Assembly (NCBI GenBank): GCA_964453985.1
Contig: CAYVQB010000004.1
Location: forward strand, 1 to 52,841
Direction: 5' to 3'
DNA length: 52,841 nucleotides
Origin: CAYVQB01 sp964453985
Lineage (GTDB): Bacteria > Babelota > Babeliae > Babelales > UASB340
Both the position numbers and the translations under genes were made by a program. The notes beneath the pieces were generated by a model. That model was not told the DNA's origin. It ran no database searches and worked only from the letters and a program-made list of their open reading frames with translations. Positions 41,181 to 49,852 of the stretch are shown here, piece by piece. How positions within the stretch are numbered: the stretch's first letter is position 1; each line of letters opens with the position of its first letter.

Positions 41181-42081
41181 GTTTTTAAAATTATGCTTGT
41201 TGTTCTTATTAGGTATGCATACAAGTGGAGCGATGGTTGATGTTCCTGAATTAAAGTATCAAAAACTTGATCAGGTTTATTCGCCATATGTGTCTTCTGA
41301 AGATATTGACAGGGTTAAAAGTGATTTTTTGACTAAAATAACAAGTAGCTCTGATCTTGGAGATACTCTATTAAATCTTTTAAGGAAATTCCCTTCAATT
41401 TCACGTTTATTGGGTTGCCATAGCACACGAAATGCTTATGGGGGAGTGTGTCCTTTAAGTTTTGACTTGCCTGGTGGTAGAGAAAAAAGAGCTTTCTTAC
41501 TGGAACAAATCAGAGGAGATATTCGTAAGAATAGTGATTCTTTTTTTGATTACGATAAATCAAGTAATACTGTTTCTTTTAATTATATTGGTTTTGCCTC
41601 AGGAAGGCTTCTGCAAGATTTTATTATTTTAAACATGATTGTGGATGAAGTTAAGGAAAAATATGATGAGGCATATATAAAATTTAAGGTAATATTTATT
41701 GATACTGCTTATACAGAGGATTCTGTATGTACTCATTTTGATCAGTTTAAGGTTTGGTTTGATAGTTTAGAAAAGGTTCAAATAGAACTTATCTTTTATG
41801 ATGATTTTAATAAGTATATTGATGATTGTCGTTTAGAGCCTAGTTTAAAAGCTGATATATTAGTTTGTGCTGACTTTGATATTAGTGAAGAATTAGTTGG
41901 TTTTACATTAAAAGAGCAAGCACGTTTTTATGATCTGATAAAGTATGATCTGAATGCTGAATATAGCACTACAGGTACTTTTTTATCAGGAAATAAACAT
42001 CATAATATTAATAAAATTAATATTGATAAAATTTATGATTTTAAGACGCAAAAATGGTTAGGCGAGGAATCATTTTTGTAG
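41173..42081 (+). CDS. Secreted protein of an unrecognised paralogous pair, copy 2
   Basis: A 302-residue paralogue of the preceding gene: signal peptide (KFLKLCLLFLLGMHTSGA), then KRAFLLEQIRGDI, FNYIGFASGRLLQDFIIL, IKFKVIFIDTAY, FKVWFDSLEKVQIELIFYDD and ADILVCADFDISEE in the same order. The loop Gly of copy 1 is Arg here (SGRLLQD versus CGGLLQD), so binding properties may differ. AGGAG precedes the ATG. The 3' end overlaps the convergent ferritin-like gene by 12 bases. Confidence 0.75.
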   Translation: MNKFLKLCLLFLLGMHTSGAMVDVPELKYQKLDQVYSPYVSSEDIDRVKSDFLTKITSSSDLGDTLLNLLRKFPSISRLLGCHSTRNAYGGVCPLSFDLPGGREKRAFLLEQIRGDIRKNSDSFFDYDKSSNTVSFNYIGFASGRLLQDFIILNMIVDEVKEKYDEAYIKFKVIFIDTAYTEDSVCTHFDQFKVWFDSLEKVQIELIFYDDFNKYIDDCRLEPSLKADILVCADFDISEELVGFTLKEQARFYDLIKYDLNAEYSTTGTFLSGNKHHNINKINIDKIYDFKTQKWLGEESFL

Positions 42082-42609
42082 TTTAATGAGGAGCATGTTG
42101 AGGTCTTCTTTATGTTTGATTTCGTCTTTAAGAATCTTTGATAATATGTTTTGTGTAGTAGAATCTTTTTTGTCTACCTCGTTTATCGCTTTTTTATAAG
42201 CTTCAATAGCACACTCTTCGCTTTTAATATTTTGTTTTAAAATCTTTATGGCTCTTGGGTCTGAGGGTTCAAGGTATTTGCATCCTGCAAGCTTTGACCA
42301 AGTATTGGGATTTAAAATAGGTGTTCCACCAAGTTGAATTATTCTTTTTACAAGCATTTGAGCATGTTCAAGTTCTTCAGTTGCATGTTCGTCTAATTCA
42401 GCAATAACTTCCTTTTTTATTGGGCTTTGTACTACTTTTGCTCCAATCCAATACTGATAATATGCCAACCATTCATCTGCCAATAAACCATTTAAGCGTT
42501 TTACTATTTTTATAGAATCTTCTTGGGTGTGAGCTTTTGCGGAGATGTTTGTTGCAAAGAAGCCTAATATAAATATCATGCTTATTAATGTTTTCTTATA
42601 GTTTTTCAT
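42070..42609 (-). CDS. Secreted ferritin-like (Dps-like) protein
   Basis: A 179-residue ferritin-superfamily protein of the DPS-like/bacterioferritin-like type. The four-helix core has LADEWLAYYQYWIGAK with the first ligand Glu, LDEHATEELEHAQMLVKRI with E and H ligands, SEECAIEAYKKAI and ILKDEIKHKED. Such proteins oxidise and store iron or remove peroxide. Unusually it begins with a clear signal peptide (KKTLISMIFILGFFATNISA), so it should act in the periplasm or outside. GAGGGAAGTGAA precedes the ATG. Confidence 0.82.
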   Translation of the reverse strand: MKNYKKTLISMIFILGFFATNISAKAHTQEDSIKIVKRLNGLLADEWLAYYQYWIGAKVVQSPIKKEVIAELDEHATEELEHAQMLVKRIIQLGGTPILNPNTWSKLAGCKYLEPSDPRAIKILKQNIKSEECAIEAYKKAINEVDKKDSTTQNILSKILKDEIKHKEDLNMLLIKLQK

Positions 42610-42777
42610 TTCACTTCCCTCTTTATTTATAGAAATTACTTCCCCTTTTTTTAATTATACCATTTTGCATGTTTCAAATAGAAATAAATAATAAAAAAGA
42701 TCGAGAACTTAATGGGTGATTTTGCTAAGAGACTTTTTTTCAGCTTTATGATAGTATCAAAACATTGTTAGACTCTA

Positions 42778-42820
42778 AAAACACAGTGTTTTCGAAAGAA
42801 ATCATATTTTTTTGTATACT
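42778..42820 (+). promoter_or_regulatory. Dyad and -10 box upstream of brnQ
   Basis: AAAACAC (42778-42784) and GTGTTTT (42786-42792) form an inverted repeat around one base. TATACT (42815-42820) preceded by TG is a likely -10 box. The dyad lies near the expected -35 region and could be an operator. The remaining 42610-42880 interval shows nothing else. Confidence 0.4.
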
Positions 42821-42880
42821 AAAAAGAGTTAAATATTTATAACTATTAAGGTTTTTTATAAAAATACGAGGTTAAATGCT

Positions 42881-44056
42881 ATGGGTAAGCAACTAAAAGT
42901 AATATTATCGACCGGTTTTGCAATGTTTTCTATGTTTTTTGGGGCAGGAAACGTAGTTTTTCCGTTAGATCTAGGTAGAACCGCTGGGCACATGAATTTT
43001 TATGCTATTGCTGGATTATTAATAACAGCAGTTGGAGTGCCATTTACAGGTTTGTTAACTATGTTTTTATTTGAAGGTAATTATACAAAGTTTTTTGAAA
43101 GAATCGGAAAGGTTCCCGGATTTGTTCTTGCTGCATTTATTATGGCTTTAATCGGGCCGTTTTATGCAATGCCAAGATGTATAACTCTATCTTTTTCAAC
43201 ATTACAAATGTATTTACCTGGTATGAATTTATTTGTTTTTACTTTGGTTTCTTGTATCATTTTGTACTTATTTACAGTTAAGCGTCGAAAGATTCTAGAT
43301 TTATTAGGTACAGTGTTAAGTCCAATTCTTTTGATTGCTTTAGTTGTCCTTATTATAAAAGGTTTGATGTCCCATCCAGGAGCACCAATATTTGATTATA
43401 CAAAGTCAGCGCTTTTCGTGTATGGCCTCAAAGAAGGCTATCTCACGATGGATTTGATGGGTGCATTTTTCTTCTCAATTGTTATTTTGTTAGGGTTACA
43501 AAGAGGCCTTGGTAGTCAAATTGATACAGCTACAAAAAAAGGACGCAAAAAGTTCTTTTCTATAACTTTAATTTCTAGTGCAATGGCTGCATTTCTTATT
43601 GCCATTGTTTATACCGGTTTTAGTTATGTTACATCTTTTCATGCCGTAGATCTAAACCAAGTATTGGCACAGAAAGATACTATCTTAAGTATTCTTTCGT
43701 TTAGATTATTGGGGCTTTATGGTGGTATTTTAGCAAACGTTGCAGTTTCCCTTGCTTGTTTAACAACAGCTATTACGCTTGCTGCAGTATTTGCTGAATT
43801 TATACAAAACGAAATCTTTAGAAATAAATTTAATTACCGTACCTGTTTGATTATTACTCTTATTTTAACTATGGCATTATCAAATTTAGGTTTTATGGGA
43901 ATTATTAAAATGGGCATGCCAATATTGTTAATTTGTTATCCTGTTTTAATTTTGATTACTTTTCTAAACTTAGCGTATAAACTTTTTGGTTTTAAACCAA
44001 TTAAAATTCCTGTATTAATTGCGTTTATTATTTCTTTGATCTTTTATTTAAGGTAG
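42881..44056 (+). CDS. brnQ: Branched-chain amino acid carrier (LIVCS family)
   Basis: Sodium-coupled importer of leucine, isoleucine and valine. The 391-residue product has about twelve hydrophobic helices and the family start GFAMFSMFFGAGNVVFPLDL, then LIGPFYAMPRCITLSFS and AVSLACLTTAITLAAVFAEF. GAGG lies nine bases before the ATG. Import of amino acids fits a host-dependent lifestyle; ileS, which uses one of its substrates, lies 670 bases downstream beyond the insertion element. Confidence 0.92.
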   Translation: MGKQLKVILSTGFAMFSMFFGAGNVVFPLDLGRTAGHMNFYAIAGLLITAVGVPFTGLLTMFLFEGNYTKFFERIGKVPGFVLAAFIMALIGPFYAMPRCITLSFSTLQMYLPGMNLFVFTLVSCIILYLFTVKRRKILDLLGTVLSPILLIALVVLIIKGLMSHPGAPIFDYTKSALFVYGLKEGYLTMDLMGAFFFSIVILLGLQRGLGSQIDTATKKGRKKFFSITLISSAMAAFLIAIVYTGFSYVTSFHAVDLNQVLAQKDTILSILSFRLLGLYGGILANVAVSLACLTTAITLAAVFAEFIQNEIFRNKFNYRTCLIITLILTMALSNLGFMGIIKMGMPILLICYPVLILITFLNLAYKLFGFKPIKIPVLIAFIISLIFYLR

Positions 44057-44063
44057 ATAAATT

Positions 44064-44726
44064 AGGCCCCCGCATATGCAGGGGCCTAACTCAATGTCGC
44101 TGCACTGCAGGCATGCAGCTTTGTGGTTGTGATATGAAATTATTTAGGGGTGGGATATAATGTCACAAAGGACATATGCAAGTTTGTTTTATCACTTGGT
44201 ATGGGGAACAAAGAATAGAGTGCCGTATATTTTTACGGATATTAAAAAGCCGTTATATGAATATATTGGAAGAGTTGTAGACAGAAAGGGTTGGTGCTTG
44301 TTGGCGATTGGTGGGGTTAGTGACCACGTTCATATTTTGGTTCAGACTAATTGCCATACTTACCCTGTTTCAGAGCTTGTTTGTAGAATAAAATCAAATA
44401 CTTCAAAGTTTATGCGTGATAATTTTGATTCCAATTTTACTTGGCAGCGAGGTTATAGTGTGTTTTCTTCAGATATTAAGGCTTGTACTGCTATTAAAAA
44501 TTATATTTTAAAACAGGAAGAACACCACAAAGATATATCGTTTGAAAAAGAGTTTGAGTTGTTGTTAAAACGTTATAATATTAAGTATGACGAAAAAGAT
44601 AAAAAAAGTTTTTTTGAATAAATATTAAATATTACAAACATGTAGGGGAAAAATGTTTAAAGTCCTTGAAAGCTGCACCCTTGCGGTGCCGCGAAATTAC
44701 GTTAGCCCCCTGCGTATGCTGGGGTC
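44064..44726 (+). mobile_element. IS200-type insertion element, 663 bp
   Basis: One transposase gene between two folded ends. The left end is a perfect hairpin, AGGCCCC (44064-44070) with GGGGCCT (44081-44087), followed by CTAACTCAATGTCGC. The right end has GCACC (44675-44679) with GGTGC (44685-44689), then GTTAGCCCCCTGCGTATGCT and GGGGTC. This is the layout of IS200/IS605-family ends, which are recognised as hairpins and not as classic inverted repeats. The same ends bound the short element at 28058-28190. Confidence 0.88.
44160..44621 (+). CDS. tnpA: IS200/IS605-family Y1 transposase
   Basis: HUH-superfamily transposase that cuts and joins single-stranded DNA at hairpin ends. The 153-residue product is typical of IS200: start YASLFYHLVWGTKNRV, the metal-binding pair in SDHVHILVQ (His56 and His58), WQRGYSVFS, and the nucleophile Tyr115 with Gln119 in KNYILKQEEHH. 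AGGGG precedes the ATG. All key residues are intact, so the enzyme could be active and could also mobilise the short element. Confidence 0.93.
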   Translation: MSQRTYASLFYHLVWGTKNRVPYIFTDIKKPLYEYIGRVVDRKGWCLLAIGGVSDHVHILVQTNCHTYPVSELVCRIKSNTSKFMRDNFDSNFTWQRGYSVFSSDIKACTAIKNYILKQEEHHKDISFEKEFELLLKRYNIKYDEKDKKSFFE

Positions 44727-44729
44727 ATT

Positions 44730-47672
44730 ATGAAGAATCCGTATCAAGATACATTAAATTTAAAGAAAACAGAGTTTCCAATCCGAGCTAATGCTGCAAC
44801 AAAAGAGCCAGAGTTGTTAGAAGCTTGGAAAGAACAAAAATTAGATGCTAAAACTTGGACAGAAAATAGTGATAAAAAGAAATTCGTTTTGCATGATGGG
44901 CCTCCATATGCAAACGGAAATATTCACTTAGGTCACGTTTTAAACAAAACATTAAAAGATATTATTGCAAAATTTAAGCGTATGTCAGGTTTTCATGTAC
45001 CGGTAAAACCCGGTTGGGATTGCCATGGCTTACCTATTGAACTCAAGGTTGCTGCAGAATTAAAAGCTGCAGGCAAGGATGAAGTAAGCAAAAGAGAATT
45101 TAAGAAACACTGCAGAGAGTATGCTGATAAATGGATAAAGACTCAAAAAAAAGAGTTTGAAGATCTAGGTGTTTTTATGGATTGGCAACATCCATATATA
45201 ACGATGGCTCCAGAATATGAAGGTTCTATTTTAAAAGCTTTTGCAAAGTTTGTGCAGGGTGGTTACATTGAACGCAAAGGTAAAACCGTACCTTGGTGTG
45301 CCTCATGCCAAACAGTATTAGCATCTGCAGAGATAGAGCATAAAGATCGTAAAGATCCTTCAATCTATGTTAACTTTCCTATTGGTAAAGATTTAGCCAA
45401 AGAGAAATTTACTAAACTATTAGAACAAAATCCAAATTTAGATATTAGCTTTCTTGTCTGGACAACAACTCCTTGGACTTTGCCTTTGAACAGGGCTGTG
45501 GTTCTAAATCCAAAAGCAAAATATGTTTTGTTGCAGGGTACAGATGCAAATAAAGCGTTTATTGTAGCAAAAGATTTGGCTGACAAAATTTGTGGCATCT
45601 TAAAGATAGATAAAAAAGTTTTAGCTGAATTTGATTCAAAAGAATTTGAAAATAAAAAAATAGAGCATCCGTTTATAGAAAATATAACTATTCCTGTTTT
45701 GCTTGATAACATGGTTTTATTGCAAGAGGGTACTGCTTGTTTACACTCAGCTCCTGGGTGTGGGCCTGAAGATTATATTTTAGGGATAAAAAATAAATTA
45801 GAAATATTTTCGCCATTATCATCTGATGGAAAATATACAAAAGGTATACAACCAGAAGAATTAGAAGATATGCCTATTATTGAGGGCCAAATCTGGGTCT
45901 TAAGGAAGCTTATAGAATTGGGGCGCCTGCAACATAAGGTTTCTATTAGACACTCATACCCGCATTGCTGGCGTTGTCATAATGGGTTGATGTTTAGAGC
46001 AACAGACCAGTGGTTTTGTGATTTGAATAAGAATGATTTGGTAGAAAAAACTTTAAAAGAGATAGAAAAATTAAAATTTATTCCTGATTGGGGTAAAGAG
46101 AGATTGCATGCATTTGTAAGCAATAGAAGTGAATGGTGCATTTCACGACAAAGAGCTTGGGGTGTGCCTATTCCTGCCTTGCTTTGTAAAAAATGTGATA
46201 ATGCATATCTTGATGCAAGCTTTGTTGAAAAGATTGCAGACTGTGTGACAAAAGATGGCATAGAGTTTTGGGATGATTTAACATTTGAACAGATGCAAGA
46301 ATTAAGCTTTTTACCAAAAGATTTTTCATGCAAGTCTTGTGGTAATAAAGACTTTAAAGAATTTCGTAAAGAAACAGATATTCTTGATGTTTGGTTTGAT
46401 TCCGGTGTTTCTCATTATGCAGTTTTAGATAAAGACCCAAAGAATTTAGGTGTTCCTGCCGATTTATACCTTGAAGGTTCAGATCAACATAGAGGGTGGT
46501 TCCAGAGCTCTTTATTAAGTTCGATGATTATTAATCATAAATCGCCTACGAAAGCTTTTTTAACACATGGTTTTATTGTGGATGAAAAAGGCCATAAGAT
46601 GTCAAAGTCTGTGGGTAACGTGATTGCTCCTGATAAAATTATTAAAAAATATAGCAGAGATATCTTGAGACTCTGGGTTGCGGCTTCTGATTATCAAAAT
46701 GATATTTCGCTTTCAGAGAATATCTTGAAGAATGTTTCTGAAGTTTATAGAAAAATCAGAAACACAAGTAGGTTTATGGTATCTAGTTTATATGATTTTG
46801 ATATAAAAAAAGATGCTGTAAGTTTTGATAAACTTTTAAAAATTGATCAATATGCACTTGCAAATTTAGATCAAATAAATAAAAAAGTTTTAGATTGTTA
46901 TGGAAATTATAATTTTGTAGGTGTTGTACAAACAATTAATAATTATTGTACAAATGATCTTAGTGCTGTTTATCTTGATATTGCAAAAGATAGGCTTTAT
47001 ATAGAAAAAGCTGATGGTAATTTAAGGCGTTCTGCTCAAACTGTTATTTATAATATATTAGATACGTTAACTAGATTGATTGCACCGGTTTTATCTTTCT
47101 TGGCAGAAGAAATTTCTGACTTTTATCAAAAGGATAAAAAAGATTCTATACATTTACAGCATTTTGCACAAGTTATAGATGTATGGGAAGTTTTGGGCAA
47201 GAATTCTCTTATGTTTCATGAAGTTGCAATGCAAGATGGCTTAAAATTTCCCACGGCACAAAGTTCTACTTATGCAATGGGAATGCAAAACGTTTGGAAT
47301 ATATTGCAAGAGTTACGTGATGCTGTTTTGAAATCTATAGAACAAAAACGTGTTTCAGGTCTTGTGAAACACTCACTTGAAGCTAAAGTTAAGCTTTATT
47401 TAGATCCTAAAAACGAACAAGTAAAAGTTCTTCAAGATTTTATTAATAATTTAAAAACTAGTGAAGATCTGACAAGATTCTTTAAAGACTGGTTTATTGT
47501 TTCTCAATTTGAGTTTGCAAATTCTATTGATGATCTTGATAAAACAGAGCTGCCTTGGGCCTTTGTTAGTGTTGATCATGCTGACGGTGTTAAGTGCCCA
47601 CGTTGTTGGCAATGGAGCGTCACTGAAGATCCTACTGAGCTTTGTGACCGTTGCAAAAAAGTCTTGAAATAA
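44730..47672 (+). CDS. ileS: Isoleucyl-tRNA synthetase
   Basis: Class I enzyme charging tRNA-Ile. The 980-residue product has the HIGH-type motif HLGH at residues 66-69, the editing domain (including VWTTTPWTLPLNRAV), DQHRGWFQSSLLSS, KMSKS at about residues 623-627, and a C-terminal zinc-binding region (CPRCWQWSVTEDPTELCDRC). The ATG lies four bases after the right end of the IS element, and the only Shine-Dalgarno-like sequence (GGGG at 44721-44724) is part of that end, so translation signals come from the element. Confidence 0.96.
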   Translation: MKNPYQDTLNLKKTEFPIRANAATKEPELLEAWKEQKLDAKTWTENSDKKKFVLHDGPPYANGNIHLGHVLNKTLKDIIAKFKRMSGFHVPVKPGWDCHGLPIELKVAAELKAAGKDEVSKREFKKHCREYADKWIKTQKKEFEDLGVFMDWQHPYITMAPEYEGSILKAFAKFVQGGYIERKGKTVPWCASCQTVLASAEIEHKDRKDPSIYVNFPIGKDLAKEKFTKLLEQNPNLDISFLVWTTTPWTLPLNRAVVLNPKAKYVLLQGTDANKAFIVAKDLADKICGILKIDKKVLAEFDSKEFENKKIEHPFIENITIPVLLDNMVLLQEGTACLHSAPGCGPEDYILGIKNKLEIFSPLSSDGKYTKGIQPEELEDMPIIEGQIWVLRKLIELGRLQHKVSIRHSYPHCWRCHNGLMFRATDQWFCDLNKNDLVEKTLKEIEKLKFIPDWGKERLHAFVSNRSEWCISRQRAWGVPIPALLCKKCDNAYLDASFVEKIADCVTKDGIEFWDDLTFEQMQELSFLPKDFSCKSCGNKDFKEFRKETDILDVWFDSGVSHYAVLDKDPKNLGVPADLYLEGSDQHRGWFQSSLLSSMIINHKSPTKAFLTHGFIVDEKGHKMSKSVGNVIAPDKIIKKYSRDILRLWVAASDYQNDISLSENILKNVSEVYRKIRNTSRFMVSSLYDFDIKKDAVSFDKLLKIDQYALANLDQINKKVLDCYGNYNFVGVVQTINNYCTNDLSAVYLDIAKDRLYIEKADGNLRRSAQTVIYNILDTLTRLIAPVLSFLAEEISDFYQKDKKDSIHLQHFAQVIDVWEVLGKNSLMFHEVAMQDGLKFPTAQSSTYAMGMQNVWNILQELRDAVLKSIEQKRVSGLVKHSLEAKVKLYLDPKNEQVKVLQDFINNLKTSEDLTRFFKDWFIVSQFEFANSIDDLDKTELPWAFVSVDHADGVKCPRCWQWSVTEDPTELCDRCKKVLK

Positions 47673-47677
47673 AATTG

Positions 47678-47699
47678 GGCCCCTCTCTGGGGCCTTTTC
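47678..47699 (+). terminator. Intrinsic terminator of ileS
   Basis: GGCCCC (47678-47683) pairs with GGGGCC (47689-47694), loop TCTCT, followed by TTTTCTTTT. Confidence 0.88.
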
Positions 47700-47794
47700 T
47701 TTTAAGAACTATTAATTTTTTTCAAAATTTGTGTAGAATGATTGTTCTCCTGTTTAATTAATCTTAATTTTTATTTTTTATAGAAGGTGTTTTC

Positions 47795-48535
47795 ATGAGC
47801 AAAAGTATAAAACTTTTTTTATTTCTTTTTTTATCTGTAGTTTCACTAAAAGATCTTTCTTCCATGCCGCAACGACGCAGAAAGCCTGCGCCTGCTCCTA
47901 TGGCTGGTGTTTTGCCATATTGTAAAGGCCCTAATGGTCAGGTATGGTTTTTATTTGGGCAAGATATAAGTGCAAGAAGTAATACTTGGGGAGATTTTGG
48001 TGGTGAATGGGTAAAAGATGATGGCATGGTTCTTGAAGGTTGTGTTTACACTGCTAATTTAGCTGATACTGCTGCAAGATGCGTACACCATGCAACAATG
48101 GGTCTTTTTGCAGGGTCTAATGAGGAAAATAGGATAAATCCAGCAAGGGGCATAAGCTTTTTTTATGATAAGATTTTATCTGATAGAAAAGAACTGATGA
48201 ATTGTAAAACAGGTTACAGCTTGTTTTTTACTGAAGTTGGGTGCAAGCTTTTGGATTCACTTAAGCCTTTGTATTCACATTTTTACAATCCAGAGTATGC
48301 CTCATACGTGGGATTTGCGTGGGTTAACGCGAGCGATCTTCTACAGGGCCTGATGAGAAGACGCAATAAAATTGAAGTGCCTGTAGCTAATGGTTGGCTT
48401 ATTAATGCTGATAATTACTTCCAGGATTTTGGAAATGAAGAAATAGTTATTAATGGTTATCTTGCTAGAGAGCTTAGTAGCCAGGCTGGCTATGAGTTTA
48501 TTAATAGAATAATACAAGAAAATAATCAGGCTTAA
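47795..48535 (+). CDS. Secreted protein with degenerate Nudix-like fold
   Basis: A 246-residue exported protein with signal peptide (IKLFLFLFLSVVSLKDLSS) and a basic start (QRRRKPAPAP). AGVLPYCKGPNGQVWFLFGQ, NTWGDFGGEWV and DTAARCVHHATMGLFAG follow the order of a Nudix hydrolase, but the catalytic REUXEE part reads RCVHHA, so the metal-binding glutamates are missing. Probably a binding protein or a reshaped enzyme, not a standard pyrophosphatase. AGAAGG precedes the ATG. The fold call rests on motif spacing only. Confidence 0.6.
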   Translation: MSKSIKLFLFLFLSVVSLKDLSSMPQRRRKPAPAPMAGVLPYCKGPNGQVWFLFGQDISARSNTWGDFGGEWVKDDGMVLEGCVYTANLADTAARCVHHATMGLFAGSNEENRINPARGISFFYDKILSDRKELMNCKTGYSLFFTEVGCKLLDSLKPLYSHFYNPEYASYVGFAWVNASDLLQGLMRRRNKIEVPVANGWLINADNYFQDFGNEEIVINGYLARELSSQAGYEFINRIIQENNQA

Positions 48536-48550
48536 AAAAAAAGGGTAATA

Positions 48551-49276
48551 ATGAAACTGGAAAATAAAAGTATTTGTTGTTTTGCATTAGCATCTATTAT
48601 TATTTTTCAAAATTTAAATAAGCTTCAAGCGAAAGAGATTCTGTATCAAGCAGAATCTCACGTTAAGCAGGTTAAAATTAAAGTAAGGGGTGGAGAGGCG
48701 ATCTTTACCGAAAAGTATCAGGACATGAATGGTGTGGTCACTCACGTTTGGAACATGAATGGTAATGAACATCCAAAAGAAGACTACTTAAAGTTTATGC
48801 TTCAGGCTGAAAAAGAAGAAGAAGCACTCTTGAAAGAAGAGCAGGAGCTTAAGTTAAAAGAGGACGAGCAAAAACGTAAAGAGTTGCTTGCTCAACAAGA
48901 AAGAGAAAAACAAGAGTTTTTAACCAAGACAAGAGTGCAGACCCTCAAAAGATTAGTTAGTCTTGAGCTAGAAAAAGTAGAAGAATCTTTTGTAAAGTTA
49001 GATAAATATGATCTTCAAGATTACTTTGTGTATCAAGCAGGTACTTTTGAAGGGCCTCAGCATTTCTTTGATATCAAAAATAATTTAATAAATCAGGCAA
49101 AACAAGTTTCTATAAAAACTCTTGATGAACTTCAAGAAGACCAACTAAAAGATATTCTGTCTAAGTTAGAAGTTGTTCCTGATAAAGTGGAACAATTTTT
49201 CAGACAATCTGTTAAGTATGCGGTAGATAGGTGCAACGATACTAAAAGACTTAAAGAATTACTCGCTTTAATATAA
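48551..49276 (+). CDS. Exported coiled-coil protein
   Basis: A 241-residue protein with an N-terminal hydrophobic segment (ICCFALASIIIFQNL) and a Glu/Lys-rich coiled coil around residues 90-125 (EEEALLKEEQELKLKEDEQ), then a helical domain. AAGGG lies upstream and the gene starts 15 bases after the Nudix-like gene, so they are probably cotranscribed. Function unknown. Confidence 0.68.
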   Translation: MKLENKSICCFALASIIIFQNLNKLQAKEILYQAESHVKQVKIKVRGGEAIFTEKYQDMNGVVTHVWNMNGNEHPKEDYLKFMLQAEKEEEALLKEEQELKLKEDEQKRKELLAQQEREKQEFLTKTRVQTLKRLVSLELEKVEESFVKLDKYDLQDYFVYQAGTFEGPQHFFDIKNNLINQAKQVSIKTLDELQEDQLKDILSKLEVVPDKVEQFFRQSVKYAVDRCNDTKRLKELLALI

Positions 49277-49321
49277 ACTATATAGAGTTTATAAATTTTA
49301 TTATTTAGGGGGATGCTTATT

Positions 49322-49831
49322 ATGTTTCATAAAAAGATAGCTTTATTAAGCCTATTATTTTTATTTTCTTATTCTTATCTTTGTACCAGTGATTTGGGGC
49401 GACATGTCCAATGTTTTTTACGTTTACAGACTTTAAGGCCTAGGCCTATTGGTCGTCTTGGTGCAGAAGCTCGCCTGATTCTCAGCAGGGTTGATAAGCT
49501 TGAGCATAAAGGTTGCCACACCTTTATAACTAATGATGGAGAAATCACGTTTATTACTTACGAACAAAAAGACATGCTAGAAAACTATATAAACGATATT
49601 ACGAGATATCGCAAGCTGGATCTTGGTGATGATATTAAAATTCCTGTTTATATTTTTTATAAAAAACTAGCTTTTTTAGAGCGACTAATTAATGAGCTTG
49701 AGCCTATTGGCGACGAGCAGGATTCATGTTACGATTTACCTGTTGTGCAATATTTGCCGGAGCAAGGGTATCCCTTTGAAGAGGATAGTCTGGCGGGCTA
49801 TGGGCAAAACCCCGGTTGTATAATTAGTTAA
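49322..49831 (+). CDS. Secreted hypothetical protein
   Basis: A 169-residue protein with a signal peptide (KKIALLSLLFLFSYSYLC) and a mature part with an Arg/Pro-rich start (RPRPIGRLGAEARL) and acidic end. ATG 49322 is about nine bases from AGGGGG, while ATG 49313 is too close to it. It is in line with the preceding two genes and the following peptidase. No domain recognised. Confidence 0.65.
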   Translation: MFHKKIALLSLLFLFSYSYLCTSDLGRHVQCFLRLQTLRPRPIGRLGAEARLILSRVDKLEHKGCHTFITNDGEITFITYEQKDMLENYINDITRYRKLDLGDDIKIPVYIFYKKLAFLERLINELEPIGDEQDSCYDLPVVQYLPEQGYPFEEDSLAGYGQNPGCIIS

Positions 49832-49852
49832 ATTAATTTCTGAGGAGTTTGG

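Noticed and set aside
45365..46333. Antisense frames inside ileS
   Set aside because: Shadow frames opposite a well-conserved synthetase, with no start signals.
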